From Fen-1273 sp963748405 (GTDB lineage: Bacteria > Bacteroidota > Ignavibacteria > UBA10030 > UBA6906), in NCBI GenBank assembly GCA_963748405.1, contig CAVVIT010000005.1:248001-312000 (forward strand): a stretch of 64,000 bases of DNA. The letters are read 5' to 3'. Below the pieces are notes generated by a model. It searched no databases. It had not been told where the DNA came from and saw only the letters and a program-made list of their open reading frames with translations. A program made the position numbers and the translations under genes. Positions within the stretch are counted from its first letter, which is position 1; each line of letters starts with the position of its first letter. Of this stretch, positions 18,371 to 27,543 are shown in pieces.

Positions 18371-18811
18371 CTGGCCCGCCCCAAACGGCTCCGCCGACTC
18401 GCCTTCGCACCGCCGGTGCTCTTCTTCCTTCCCTCCGGGAATGTAGAACATGCCGCTCCGAAGGACGCCGTCACATTGACCCTGGATGAGTTCGAGTCCT
18501 TGCGGCTGGCTGACTTGGAATGTTATTCTCAGGTAAGGGCCGCGAGGCAAATGGGCATTTCACGTGCGACGTTCGGAAGAATTGTTGAGTCCGGGAGATC
18601 GAAAGTTGCAAGGGCACTTGTTCACGGTTGCCGGATAGGAATATCTGGCGGAGCCTTCACGTACGGCCGCGGAAGCCATCTCGAGTGTCCACGCTGCAAA
18701 TGTCGACAGACAAGAAACACTGAGAATCGATCGCGCGTCGAGTGCAGACGCTGCTGCTTGCCGCTGCAGAACAGCGATGAGTCACAGGAAGGGACGTCAC
18801 ATACGTCATAA
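18371..18811 (+). CDS. DUF134 DNA-binding protein, apparent CTG start
   Basis: A 146-residue protein of the DUF134 family, with a helix-turn-helix around LADLECYSQVRAARQMGISR and a C-terminal pair of Cys clusters (CPRCKC and CRRCC) resembling a zinc ribbon. The family normally starts M-(A/P)-R-P-K/R-R. Here the same sequence ARPKRLRRLAFAPPVLFF reads directly from a CTG at 18371, with AGGAG at 18356-18360, ten bases upstream. No ATG, GTG or TTG exists between the preceding stop (18338) and a GTG at 18416, which would cut off the conserved N-terminus. It precedes the dinitrogenase-cofactor-like gene by 32 bp, a common pairing. Confidence 0.8.
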   Translation: MARPKRLRRLAFAPPVLFFLPSGNVEHAAPKDAVTLTLDEFESLRLADLECYSQVRAARQMGISRATFGRIVESGRSKVARALVHGCRIGISGGAFTYGRGSHLECPRCKCRQTRNTENRSRVECRRCCLPLQNSDESQEGTSHTS

Positions 18812-18843
18812 GCAAATACACCAATAAGCAATAGGAGATCGTT

Positions 18844-19266
18844 ATGGATTTTAAGAATGCCGTAATAGCAATTGTCACGGACGACGGGACGACGGTGAGT
18901 TCTCATTTCGGCCGCGCACTGTTCTATGAAGTCATCACCTTCGCTGACGGAAAGGCCGTCAGGCAAGAACGGCGGGAAAAAGCCGGTCATCACAGCTTTG
19001 CGTCGGAGGAAAGGCACGACGACGATGGGCACCATCACGGCGAATCACACCAGAGGCGCCATCAAACCATGCTTTCGCCGGTCCTGGATTGTGCGGCCGT
19101 AATTTCCCGCGGGATGGGACAGGGTGCTGTGGACCACCTCAGGCAGTCAAACCTGGTTCCTGTCCTGACCGGCCTGCATACGATCGATGAAGTCATCAAA
19201 GCGGTGGCAGAGGGCTCGCTCGACCATGATGCGCGCCGGATCCACCGGCACCACGCGGCGCAATAA
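18844..19266 (+). CDS. Dinitrogenase iron-molybdenum cofactor (NifX/NifB-like) family protein
   Basis: A 140-residue protein of the Nif cofactor-binding family, with the N-terminal VSSHFGRALFYEVITF strand-helix unit and a C-terminal GLHTIDEVIKAVAEGSL. The family binds iron-sulfur or iron-molybdenum cofactors, but many members, like this one, occur without nitrogenase genes and with a DUF134 regulator. The middle (about 47-75) is His-rich (GHHS, DDDGHHHGE, HQRRHQ) and could bind metal. The ATG follows AGGAG. The gene ends in a strong terminator, so DUF134 and this gene form a two-gene operon. Confidence 0.85.
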   Translation: MDFKNAVIAIVTDDGTTVSSHFGRALFYEVITFADGKAVRQERREKAGHHSFASEERHDDDGHHHGESHQRRHQTMLSPVLDCAAVISRGMGQGAVDHLRQSNLVPVLTGLHTIDEVIKAVAEGSLDHDARRIHRHHAAQ

Positions 19267-19284
19267 CCGGGCCCACATCCGAAA

Positions 19285-19320
19285 CGCGGGGACGAGCATG
19301 TTCGTCCCCGCGGGATTTTC
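19285..19320 (+). terminator. Rho-independent terminator after the NifX-like gene
   Basis: An 11-bp perfect stem, CGCGGGGACGA (19285-19295) with TCGTCCCCGCG (19302-19312), has a 6-base loop and is followed by GGATTTTCCTT. It lies 18 bp after the stop of the NifX-like gene. Confidence 0.85.
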
Positions 19321-19346
19321 CTTCTCACACCTCTGAACGATCCACG

Positions 19347-19497
19347 CTAGGATACCGCCGCAGGGACGAGCCGTTTGATCATCGCGACCTTCACAGCGTC
19401 GTTCACCCCCAGGCATGCGATCGCGGCGAAGTTGAGGGTATACTCTGGCGAATGACAGATATTTATGTACTGTGCATTTACGTAACACTCCGCTCAT
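19347..19497 (-). pseudogene. Possible C-terminal remnant of a small membrane protein
   Basis: In the 485-bp stretch 19321-19805 I see no intact gene. On the minus strand a 50-codon open stretch with no start codon reads INICHSPEYTLNFAAIACLG followed by a short NDAVKVAMIKRLVP-type end and a TAG at 19347. It has the composition of a real protein end rather than random sequence, but I do not recognise the family. Treat as tentative. Confidence 0.25.
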
Positions 19498-19805
19498 TGC
19501 CTGCCCAAATTGCACCTGCTCAAATTAAGTCGGACAATTCTTGATTCACTCAGAACGGCAGAGTACATTTCCCGCAGTGCAGATAGGTCGACAAGCGGCT
19601 GGGCTTCTGTGGCTTCTGCGTCTGACCAGAGAGCGCAAGTTCTCGATTACCTGATGTTTGCACTCCCGCTTCAGAGCCCACACCGCCGACCAAATTGTCT
19701 GCCAGCCTTATCACGCCGACCCGACGTCCCATCCCGCGTCCCGTGTGAGATAATTCCGGTTCAACTGGAACATTGCAGGTCGCCCTTTGAAGAAAGGATC
19801 AGACA

Positions 19806-21203
19806 ATGAAACACTCTATCTATGGAGCGTTCATTCTTACGTTTCTCTGCATCGTCAGCACATCTGCCACTGCCGGACTGAACACACCTTCGGGCAGAAG
19901 GTCTATACAATCGGCTGACCCGGCTCTCATGGGCACGGCTCTTAACCTGGACGGAAATGCGACGTATGTCGATATCTCCAATGCCATCACCCTGAACGGC
20001 TCCGGGGTCACGGGAGAACTATGGATCAACGCGGGACACTTGAAATCCGACTGGCAAGTGATTCTCGCCAACTGGGGAACCATTTTCCCGGGACAGTTTC
20101 ATCTCTCCATAAATCCGGGCAACTGTCTTGACCTGGCAATGACAACCGATGGGAGTGCGACCAACGAGATCGCGGATCCGGCCGTCTTTCCTACCGGTAC
20201 CTGGCAACACGTGGCATTCACCATGTCCGATCACACGATGAGGCTCTTCCGCAACGGGGAGCAGGTCGCTTCTGGAACGTATACCGGCAACCTGAACACT
20301 TCCTTTGCGTACACATATGTCGGTGCAAAGCCTGATGACGACGGCATCCACTATGTGTTTCCCGTCATGGGTCAAATTGACGAGGTGGTCCTGTGGGGGA
20401 CCGGGCGCGATTCAGGCATGATCGCTGTCGATATGGACACCATCTACTCATCTGCGCCCGGCGGTGTGATCGGTTACTGGCATTTCAACGAGGGAACCGG
20501 CTCGACCACGGAGAATGCGGTGAATTCCACAGAAAGCCCGTTGAAGAATTTTACGTTCGACCAATTCAGCGGTTGGGTGGCATCGACGATCCCGGTGACC
20601 CACACCCCGCTGCCGATACAGCTTTCGTCATTCACCGCAGCGGTACGTACCGGGAATACTGTCCTGCTCGAATGGGCAACGGTCAGTGAAACGAACAACT
20701 ACGGCTTCTCCGTTGAGCGGTCTCCGGATCCGCCGGACAATTTCCATGCTCTCTCCAACAGTTTTGTCGGCGGTCACGGGACGACGCTTCAGACCTGTCA
20801 GTACTCATATACCGATGCCGGCGCAGGCACGGGCACGTGGTGGTACCGGCTGCAGCAAGTTGACCTTGACGGCGCCGTCCACCACACCGAAGCCGTGAAA
20901 GTGGAGATCACCCGGGGTGCGAACGATGGCATGCCCCCGTCGGTATTCTCGCTCGCGCAGAACTACCCCAATCCCTTCAACCCGGCAACAACGATCGTTG
21001 TTGCACTCCCTCGTGACGCCTGGGTGAGCCTCGCGGTGTACAATCTGCTCGGGGAAAATGTAGCTCAACTGGTGGATGGGATGATGACGGCGGGGTACCA
21101 CAATGTGGTCTTTGACGCGTCACGTCTCGCGAGCGGGTGTTATCTCTACAGGCTCAAGGCAGGGGGTTTTGTGGCCGCGAAACGACTTCTGCTGGTGCGA
21201 TAA
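19806..21203 (+). CDS. Secreted LamG-domain protein with T9SS sorting domain
   Basis: A 465-residue secreted protein. A signal peptide occupies about residues 1-23. A LamG/concanavalin-like domain (LNLDGNATYVDI, GTWQHVAFTMSDHTMRLFRNG, PVMGQIDEVVLWG, GVIGYWHFNEG) spans about 45-240. A linker with LEWATVSETNNYGFSVERS follows, and the last 85 residues are a type A T9SS sorting domain: FSLAQNYPNPFNPATTI through LYRLKAGGFVAAKRLLLVR. It is likely exported across the outer membrane and attached to the surface or released, where the LamG domain may bind glycans. It has its own AAAGGA ribosome site and no close neighbours on its strand. Confidence 0.88.
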   Translation: MKHSIYGAFILTFLCIVSTSATAGLNTPSGRRSIQSADPALMGTALNLDGNATYVDISNAITLNGSGVTGELWINAGHLKSDWQVILANWGTIFPGQFHLSINPGNCLDLAMTTDGSATNEIADPAVFPTGTWQHVAFTMSDHTMRLFRNGEQVASGTYTGNLNTSFAYTYVGAKPDDDGIHYVFPVMGQIDEVVLWGTGRDSGMIAVDMDTIYSSAPGGVIGYWHFNEGTGSTTENAVNSTESPLKNFTFDQFSGWVASTIPVTHTPLPIQLSSFTAAVRTGNTVLLEWATVSETNNYGFSVERSPDPPDNFHALSNSFVGGHGTTLQTCQYSYTDAGAGTGTWWYRLQQVDLDGAVHHTEAVKVEITRGANDGMPPSVFSLAQNYPNPFNPATTIVVALPRDAWVSLAVYNLLGENVAQLVDGMMTAGYHNVVFDASRLASGCYLYRLKAGGFVAAKRLLLVR

Positions 21204-21400
21204 GATCTGCCCGGCTGACAATGACGGACAAGGGCCCCGGCTTCGGCCAGGGGTGTTCATATCTCTCGGTGCGGCTTTGGCTTCATGGTTGCCTGCGCTC
21301 CGGGTATCGTGTTACATTTCAACCGCCGGCTGGGACCTGTAGAACCTTCGGACATTACCTTCGCCGTATGCCCACTCAGACCATGCGTTAAGTATCGAAT

Positions 21401-23518
21401 CTACCGCAAGACCTGCATCAGATTGCTATAATCATCCGTCCAGGGATGAATTCCCTTCACAAAGACAGAGTCCCAAGGTGTGGCAGCTGCCACTATCGGT
21501 TGACAATGAAGTACTGCTGGCGAACGCGAGAGGAGAAACCAATCGGTTGCATCCTGCCCTTCCGTATTGTCTTCTGCGCTGATGAGAACGCTTGAGAGCC
21601 CTTCTCCGCGGGCATAGCCTTCAACTACCGGGATCAGGTTCACGTATTCATTAGAGATGTGGACCGCGACAATCCCATCGGCATCACGGAGATGGGCCAG
21701 ATACACCCCAAACGCTTCTTTGGTGAGAAGGTGCACGGGAATCCCGTCCCCCGTAAAGGCGTCAACGACAAGGATGTCGTATCTTTGCTCTTGGTGCTCC
21801 ATTATTTCTTGTTCCATGACCAGCCTCGCATCTCCGAGTTTCACTTGAACGTGGCCAGGGCAGTCCTTCAAGTAGGTAAAGAAAGGATACGATCCCCGCG
21901 ACAGATCTATGACAGCAGGATTAATCTCGTAGAAACAGATTGTGTCCCGTGCGCCACAGTACGCCGCGATCGTTCCCACCCCAAGCCCTACCACGCCGAT
22001 CCGGAGTCCCACCTCACGTCGAGGGTGATTCGAGATGGCCAGCCCCACCCCGCTCGCTTTGGTGTAATACGACACAGGCAGGCGGGAGCGTTCGGGCTGT
22101 TCATACTGGCAACCCATCTCGATGCGCCCATGATCGAGCTCGAGGTAGTGTTCCTCGTGGTTTTCAACGACCCGCAATGCACCATAAAAGTTCCGGGTCA
22201 TGAACCGCGTGTCCGGATTCAATTGCGTTGCTTCTACGGCAAGCGCGACGCCGAGCCCGGCGATGAACAGGCCGAGCGTGAACCCGATGAGAATCGGTTT
22301 CTTGTACAGGAAGGAAGAGCGGTCGCGGATAAGTGCGATGAGAAAGAGGGCTGAAGCCAGAAACAGAACAATATGAAATTCCCAGAACCCCGCAAACACA
22401 TGAGGTGAGACAATTGCGACACACACACTCCCCAGAGCTCCTCCCGTCGCAACGGTCAGATAGAAGCTCGTCAAATGCCTGGTGCCAGGTTTTGCGCGGG
22501 ACAGCTCGCCGTGGCAGACCATGCTGCCCGTGAAGAGAACCACGGCGTCAACGCCAATCTGCACCAGGAGAGGCGCGTCTTCACCCATGAAAAGAACAAC
22601 CACAGCGCAGATCAGTGAAGCCGCAAACAACGGAGGGAAAAGCCACCGCTGGTAGAGAGCTTCTGAACCGAAGCAGATAATGAAACTGGCCAGGTAAAGG
22701 GAGAGGGGAAGAACCCAGAGAAGGGGGACGACAGCTGTGTCCTGACACATGTGGTTTGTCGTTGAGACTAGAAGGCAGGATGCACCAGCGGCCAGTCCTG
22801 TCCAAAGGAGCTTATCGCGATACCCGGGACTGGAAGTTTCTACCTCTGAGTTCACTCCCAGATGGCCGGAGGATGCACTCGTCGAGAGGCCCCGGGCTGC
22901 GAACATACAGGCTGCAAGGCCTACTGCGTATACCAGATTCGCTCCGGACCAAACCATTGACTGCATGCGGAGGGGGAGGATCGGCTCAACAACAAATGGA
23001 AAACTGAGCAGGCCCAGAATTGAGCCGGCATTTGAAAGTGCGTACAGCCACCAGGGAGATTTGCCGGGTCGCGCGGCTACAAACCAGGATTGCAGGAGAG
23101 GTGCGGTTGTTGCCAGGACAAAGAATGGGAGTCCTACCGATGCGGTAAGGAGAACAAGGAGTTGCACGGTTGGGTCACGCCCGGAGGCCGGCTTCCAGTC
23201 GGCCCCGGGTGTTATCGGAGATGGCCATTGAACCGCGAGCACCCCCATCAGAACAACTGAGAATGCCAAAAGAAGAAAATGGACGGTCATCTGCCGCTTG
23301 ATGGTCAGGCGCGTGACGAGCAAATGGGCGTATACGTATGCCCCAAGCAGGACGACCTGAAAGAAGACCAGACAGGTGGTCCATACGGATGGGACTCCTC
23401 CGAACCACGGGAGCAACTTTTTCCCGATGATAAGTTCAAGTTCGAAAAGGAGAAAAGCCCCCAGGAAAATCGTAGGAGCAAAGAGATGCTTCAATCGTTC
23501 CCGCATATTCAGATCCAT
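21401..23518 (-). CDS. Membrane-fused spermidine synthase-like protein
   Basis: A 705-residue protein. The first 400 residues or so contain many transmembrane helices (MRERLKHLFAPTIFLGAFLLFE, FFQVVLLGAYVYAHLLV and others), and the C-terminal part is a spermidine synthase-like Rossmann domain with VGVVGLGVGTIAAYCGARD, FYEINPAVIDLS and YDILVVDAFTGDGIPVHLL. This is the layout annotated as fused MFS/spermidine synthase. Polyamine synthesis is not proven for such proteins. The GDGIPVHLL segment replaces the usual DPxGPAxxLF substrate loop. It is last of three same-strand genes with an FAD oxidoreductase and a GT-C-like membrane protein. Confidence 0.85.
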   Translation of the reverse strand: MDLNMRERLKHLFAPTIFLGAFLLFELELIIGKKLLPWFGGVPSVWTTCLVFFQVVLLGAYVYAHLLVTRLTIKRQMTVHFLLLAFSVVLMGVLAVQWPSPITPGADWKPASGRDPTVQLLVLLTASVGLPFFVLATTAPLLQSWFVAARPGKSPWWLYALSNAGSILGLLSFPFVVEPILPLRMQSMVWSGANLVYAVGLAACMFAARGLSTSASSGHLGVNSEVETSSPGYRDKLLWTGLAAGASCLLVSTTNHMCQDTAVVPLLWVLPLSLYLASFIICFGSEALYQRWLFPPLFAASLICAVVVLFMGEDAPLLVQIGVDAVVLFTGSMVCHGELSRAKPGTRHLTSFYLTVATGGALGSVCVAIVSPHVFAGFWEFHIVLFLASALFLIALIRDRSSFLYKKPILIGFTLGLFIAGLGVALAVEATQLNPDTRFMTRNFYGALRVVENHEEHYLELDHGRIEMGCQYEQPERSRLPVSYYTKASGVGLAISNHPRREVGLRIGVVGLGVGTIAAYCGARDTICFYEINPAVIDLSRGSYPFFTYLKDCPGHVQVKLGDARLVMEQEIMEHQEQRYDILVVDAFTGDGIPVHLLTKEAFGVYLAHLRDADGIVAVHISNEYVNLIPVVEGYARGEGLSSVLISAEDNTEGQDATDWFLLSRSPAVLHCQPIVAAATPWDSVFVKGIHPWTDDYSNLMQVLR

Positions 23519-23697
23519 CGAGGCACTTCCTTTGCGATGTGCAGGCCCTCATAGATCGTCACCGCTGCGCCAACCTGATTGAGCGGGTTGGTCCGGTCAC
23601 ACCTCCCAGAGAACTCGTCGACGTTCCTGAGTGAGTTCAACAAGAGTCCACAGGATCCGGAATCCGCCGAGTGGAAGCCATAAGAAGAAATCCATGA

Positions 23698-25137
23698 CTA
23701 CATCGCACCAATTGACACCGCGTCTTCGTTGTATTCCTCATCGATATTTATTTGCCATAGATTGCGGGGGCTCCCCGGGAGCCGAAGGTAATTCCTCGCT
23801 GCAAGCAAGCCGCTCATCGCTGCATGATCCTGGTTTCCGTAGTTGTACATTCCCGCCCGCCCGATCATGGCCAGATTCGCAAATTGATCTATATGATTCC
23901 TGAGTCGCTCGTACGGTTCGCGAAATCCTAGGTAGTACGCAGGATAGCACTCCGTCTCGCGGACGACCCTGGCTGCCTCCACAGACTCGTGCCGGGTCAA
24001 CCCGATATGCTGGAGCTCGCCGATGCCCAGCGCAATAAGGTCGTCGTCATTGCTCTTCCACAATTCGTCGGACTGGAAGGCGAAATATTCGATACTCAAG
24101 GCACTCTTGTCCGGAGTGACCATCGCCCGCGAAAAGTTCCCATAGTTCGCGATTCGTGCCATCTTAACGTCCCCCGAATGAACATAGATCCACTGGTCGC
24201 TGAAGAGATCGCTTCTGTCAACAAGCAAATCAACTGTGATATGGTCGCGATAGTAGAGAGCATCAACCGCCATGCGAACCGCGTCCGGAGGAAGCGGAGT
24301 CAGCATCTTGAAGAAGTTGGTGAGTGGGAGGCTGGCAAAGTAGTGTCGAGCATGCACACGGGTGACGTTTCCCTCAGGATCCACGGTCTCCACGCCCGTG
24401 ATACTTCCTCCGGCATGGTGAATAGACCGGACGCTGGTCCCCAGTCGCAGACGGGCGCCCATGGCCACAACCTTTTCAGCCATTGCTTCATACATCTTCC
24501 CCGCCCCGCCAACCGGGTAGTAAAATTCGTCCGCGAGCGTTTTGACAGTTACAGAACGCGACAGTCCAAGTGCATGCTTGGCCGCCTCGACAAGGTCGAG
24601 GCCTTTGATCCGCTGGGCAGCCCATTCCGCTCCGATATGGCTGCAGGGTATCCCCCACACCTTCTCTGTATACGTTTTGAAGAATACCTCATAAAGTTTC
24701 CGTCCAAACTTACGAGTGACCCACTCTTCAAATGTTGTCAGTTCCCTCTGGGGACCGAGCGCTGCGGCGGCAAAAGAGAGCAGTGCCCGGCCGGCTCGGA
24801 GACACCCCAGATTGGTCATAGCCTCCATTGCTCGTATCGGGTATGCGTAGTATTTGCCATCGTGAAATATCCTGGTTATCCTGTTCACGGGCACAAAGTC
24901 ATCTTTGAGCGTCGCGAACCATAATTTGTTAATCTCTGAGCTTCTGGTGAAGAACCGGTGTGGGCCTATGTCAAATCGCGCCCCCGCGAAATCCTCAGTT
25001 CGCGATAGACCCCCCGGGGAATGGTGGCGATCTACGACAATAATATCCGTGACACCATGTTCAGTCAATTCGATAGCAGAACCCAGCCCTGCCGGCCCCG
25101 CGCCGATAATACAGCATTCGCATGATTCTGTATGCAA
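23698..25137 (-). CDS. FAD-dependent amine oxidase/protoporphyrinogen oxidase-like protein
   Basis: A 479-residue flavoprotein. The dinucleotide-binding motif IIGAGPAGLGSAIEL (residues 10-24) and the following RHHSPGGLSRT motif define the amine-oxidase/PPO-like FAD fold. Downstream features such as FDIGPHRFFT and YTEKVWGIPC recur in bacterial versions encoded beside envelope polysaccharide genes. Substrate unknown; UDP-galactopyranose mutase-like and carotenoid desaturase-like roles are both conceivable. It starts 21 bp after the stop of the membrane protein gene upstream, so the two are probably co-transcribed. Confidence 0.82.
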   Translation of the reverse strand: MHTESCECCIIGAGPAGLGSAIELTEHGVTDIIVVDRHHSPGGLSRTEDFAGARFDIGPHRFFTRSSEINKLWFATLKDDFVPVNRITRIFHDGKYYAYPIRAMEAMTNLGCLRAGRALLSFAAAALGPQRELTTFEEWVTRKFGRKLYEVFFKTYTEKVWGIPCSHIGAEWAAQRIKGLDLVEAAKHALGLSRSVTVKTLADEFYYPVGGAGKMYEAMAEKVVAMGARLRLGTSVRSIHHAGGSITGVETVDPEGNVTRVHARHYFASLPLTNFFKMLTPLPPDAVRMAVDALYYRDHITVDLLVDRSDLFSDQWIYVHSGDVKMARIANYGNFSRAMVTPDKSALSIEYFAFQSDELWKSNDDDLIALGIGELQHIGLTRHESVEAARVVRETECYPAYYLGFREPYERLRNHIDQFANLAMIGRAGMYNYGNQDHAAMSGLLAARNYLRLPGSPRNLWQINIDEEYNEDAVSIGAM

Positions 25138-25158
25138 GCGCTCACCTCGCCCCGGTCA

Positions 25159-27348
25159 TTAATTCCGCTGCCCCGGCAGGCTGATGCCAGCCGCCAAATC
25201 CGGGCTTTTCGCCTTCCAGGCGTCTTTGCGACGCCAGATGTCCTGATCGCCAAACATCCGATAGTGCTCGTAATGCTCCCGGATGTAGTTTGCCACAAGA
25301 GGTAGCCTCGTCTCTAAAGGGATACCATCTATTGGCGCGAAACTGCTGCTATATAACACATAGTCCACTTGCTGCGAGTCTATCGCGGAAACAAATTCTC
25401 GTTGATCGGCCAAGGTGAATGCATAAACGGCTATCCCAAAGCGAGTCGGCGACGGTCTATTCAGCAGGTAGTACCAGATTCCTTCCGACGTGAGGGTAAG
25501 AAACTTCTCATTTCGGGCGACTGAATCCCGCAGAAATGCAATTGCCGGACGATACCCGGGGGGAATAGCTTCTTCGTCCCGCGATCCGAGCGGAAGCCTG
25601 TACAGACCCTGAATATCAATTTGGGGTACCAGATACACTGCGACCCCCGCGAGCGCAACCAACGCGAAGGCTGCCTTTCGATAACCGGGACCGGACCGGG
25701 TACGATGAAGGACGTTCCTGGCAACACCTTTCATCATGATGAGGGACGTCAGCAAGAACGTCAGCCCGGAAGAATAAAATGTGTGTGAATCCGACGCACG
25801 TCCGAGAGCGGACTTGAATAACAGCACGCTCATCAGCAGGAGCAGCACCTCGACGAAATGGAGCTCAATCATGCGTCGAAGCGCAATCCGGACGGACCCA
25901 GTGCTCGCCCACAGGCTAACAAACAGCCGAGCGATCCATGATGCGTTGAACGCCGTCAGCAGAATGGGGACAAGCGCGTAAGGCCTGTAGAATTGAGATG
26001 GAAGCCCAAATCCAAGCTCGTGAACTTTCGGCATCACCGCGAACGTGTACGAGATGAACGCCGGGAGTTGCCATCGAACGGCGACGCCGAGGCAGACAAT
26101 TCCGGCCAGTCCCCCCGCACCAACGGCGAGGACGCAGGTCAGCTTGAACCTTTTAGCAAACGCGGCCTGGAGCATGGAAACCGAGATCACACTCCCGACC
26201 ACTAGAAAGTATCCGCGGTCTATGGAATACGCAAACGAGGCCACCGGGATCAGCGCACAGAGGAACAACAGACCGTGGGTTAAGAGTGGCATCTCCCCGG
26301 ACCCGTCGTGGCGAAAGACTCGGAACAGGGATATCGTGCTCAAGAGAAAGAGGAAAAGCGGGATATCACGATGTAGGACAACGAATCCCACATTAAAGGG
26401 TTTGGCGACAAGAAACAAAAGAAGGAACGCCATCGCCAGAGCCGCTGATACAGGTCTCCAGTTGAAGACGTGAAAAGTGCAAACCGCAAACAAGAAGTGA
26501 CTTACAATAAGCAAAATCGAGTCCACAGTTCGCGAGGAAGCGATTGATCGGCCAAACAACTCAAATGCGACGACCGATCGCAGGGGATCCTGGATGACGC
26601 CGTGGATAAGAGCGAAATCTCTGTACGGGGCCTGACCGGCTTCCCACTGAACGGCCGCTCCCAGTGTCTCACCCTCATGAAAGACGTCGAGCTGATCCTG
26701 ATGATGCCAAGTATAGGTGGCCCCACCTGTAAACGCCACCAGCACCCAGGCGGCGATTCCAGCCAAGACCCCCCATTTGCGTGGAGAACGGGCCTCCGCA
26801 TAGTCATTCGATGCCCTGTCATCAGTCCCCGCCTGCTCCCGCACTCTCGAGTAGTAAATCTCCAGCAAAGTGACGGCGGCGGCGGGAACAAGGACGAGGA
26901 GAAGATATTGTAGTGTATTCTTCAACGGGTTCTGATGGAGCATTGTAAACGGACCAACGACCCCGAGGGGATTCGAAAACGGAAGTTCTATTGCCTTTCC
27001 AATGCGATAGGCAAGCCAAAATGCCCCAACGAAGACAAGGCCCCGGTATAAAACCGCTTTCAGTCGTCGATTCCCCTTAATCAAGAGAACGGAAAGCCCG
27101 AGCGCCAATCCGATGACTCCTGCTTCCAGCCCGAGGTGTCGAACCTGACTTTCCCAGAGAACGGATCGTGGCAGTCCGTAGAACTGCTGGTCAAGCCGGA
27201 CACCTTTTATCCAAGCCAGATTTGTCACGGTCCATCTCGCAACCATCGGGCTCAAACATACGGCGAACCCGCACACCATTGCAATCAACGCCAGTACTGA
27301 GAGGAAGAAAGCCAACGGCTCCCGCAGATTCGACAATCGGTCTTTCAT
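25159..27348 (-). CDS. Multi-pass membrane protein, GT-C-like
   Basis: A 729-residue protein with around a dozen predicted transmembrane helices and a soluble C-terminal part (GYRPAIAFLRDSVARNEKF onward). A periplasmic loop reads FHEGETLGAAVQWEAGQAPYRDFALIHGV, recalling the acidic first loop and YRD(F)xxxHG motif of GT-C glycosyltransferases and related O-antigen or mannosyl transferases that use polyprenyl-phosphate sugars. I do not recognise a specific family. It leads the three-gene group toward 21401. The best-supported role is transfer of a sugar or other group to an envelope polymer, by inference. Confidence 0.65.
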   Translation of the reverse strand: MKDRLSNLREPLAFFLSVLALIAMVCGFAVCLSPMVARWTVTNLAWIKGVRLDQQFYGLPRSVLWESQVRHLGLEAGVIGLALGLSVLLIKGNRRLKAVLYRGLVFVGAFWLAYRIGKAIELPFSNPLGVVGPFTMLHQNPLKNTLQYLLLVLVPAAAVTLLEIYYSRVREQAGTDDRASNDYAEARSPRKWGVLAGIAAWVLVAFTGGATYTWHHQDQLDVFHEGETLGAAVQWEAGQAPYRDFALIHGVIQDPLRSVVAFELFGRSIASSRTVDSILLIVSHFLFAVCTFHVFNWRPVSAALAMAFLLLFLVAKPFNVGFVVLHRDIPLFLFLLSTISLFRVFRHDGSGEMPLLTHGLLFLCALIPVASFAYSIDRGYFLVVGSVISVSMLQAAFAKRFKLTCVLAVGAGGLAGIVCLGVAVRWQLPAFISYTFAVMPKVHELGFGLPSQFYRPYALVPILLTAFNASWIARLFVSLWASTGSVRIALRRMIELHFVEVLLLLMSVLLFKSALGRASDSHTFYSSGLTFLLTSLIMMKGVARNVLHRTRSGPGYRKAAFALVALAGVAVYLVPQIDIQGLYRLPLGSRDEEAIPPGYRPAIAFLRDSVARNEKFLTLTSEGIWYYLLNRPSPTRFGIAVYAFTLADQREFVSAIDSQQVDYVLYSSSFAPIDGIPLETRLPLVANYIREHYEHYRMFGDQDIWRRKDAWKAKSPDLAAGISLPGQRN

Positions 27349-27543
27349 GAGAATCTAACAGTGCTGTCCAAGAATGCTCCGGAAAAACGATCGGTGCGGG
27401 TCTTCCAGCTCACGCGGCGGACGCTCGAACAGTTAACTCAGCCACTCCACATCGCCATGTGAGAAGGTGTGACTCGGGATCGAATAGCCGATGCGGCTCA
27501 CCTGCGGCTTCAACAGTCTCGGACTTCACTGTCGGGCCTTCCT

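Noticed and set aside
18844..19266. Nitrogen fixation locus
   Set aside because: Only a NifX/NifB-like cofactor-family protein is present with its DUF134 neighbour; no nifHDK, nifEN or nifB radical SAM gene occurs in the window.
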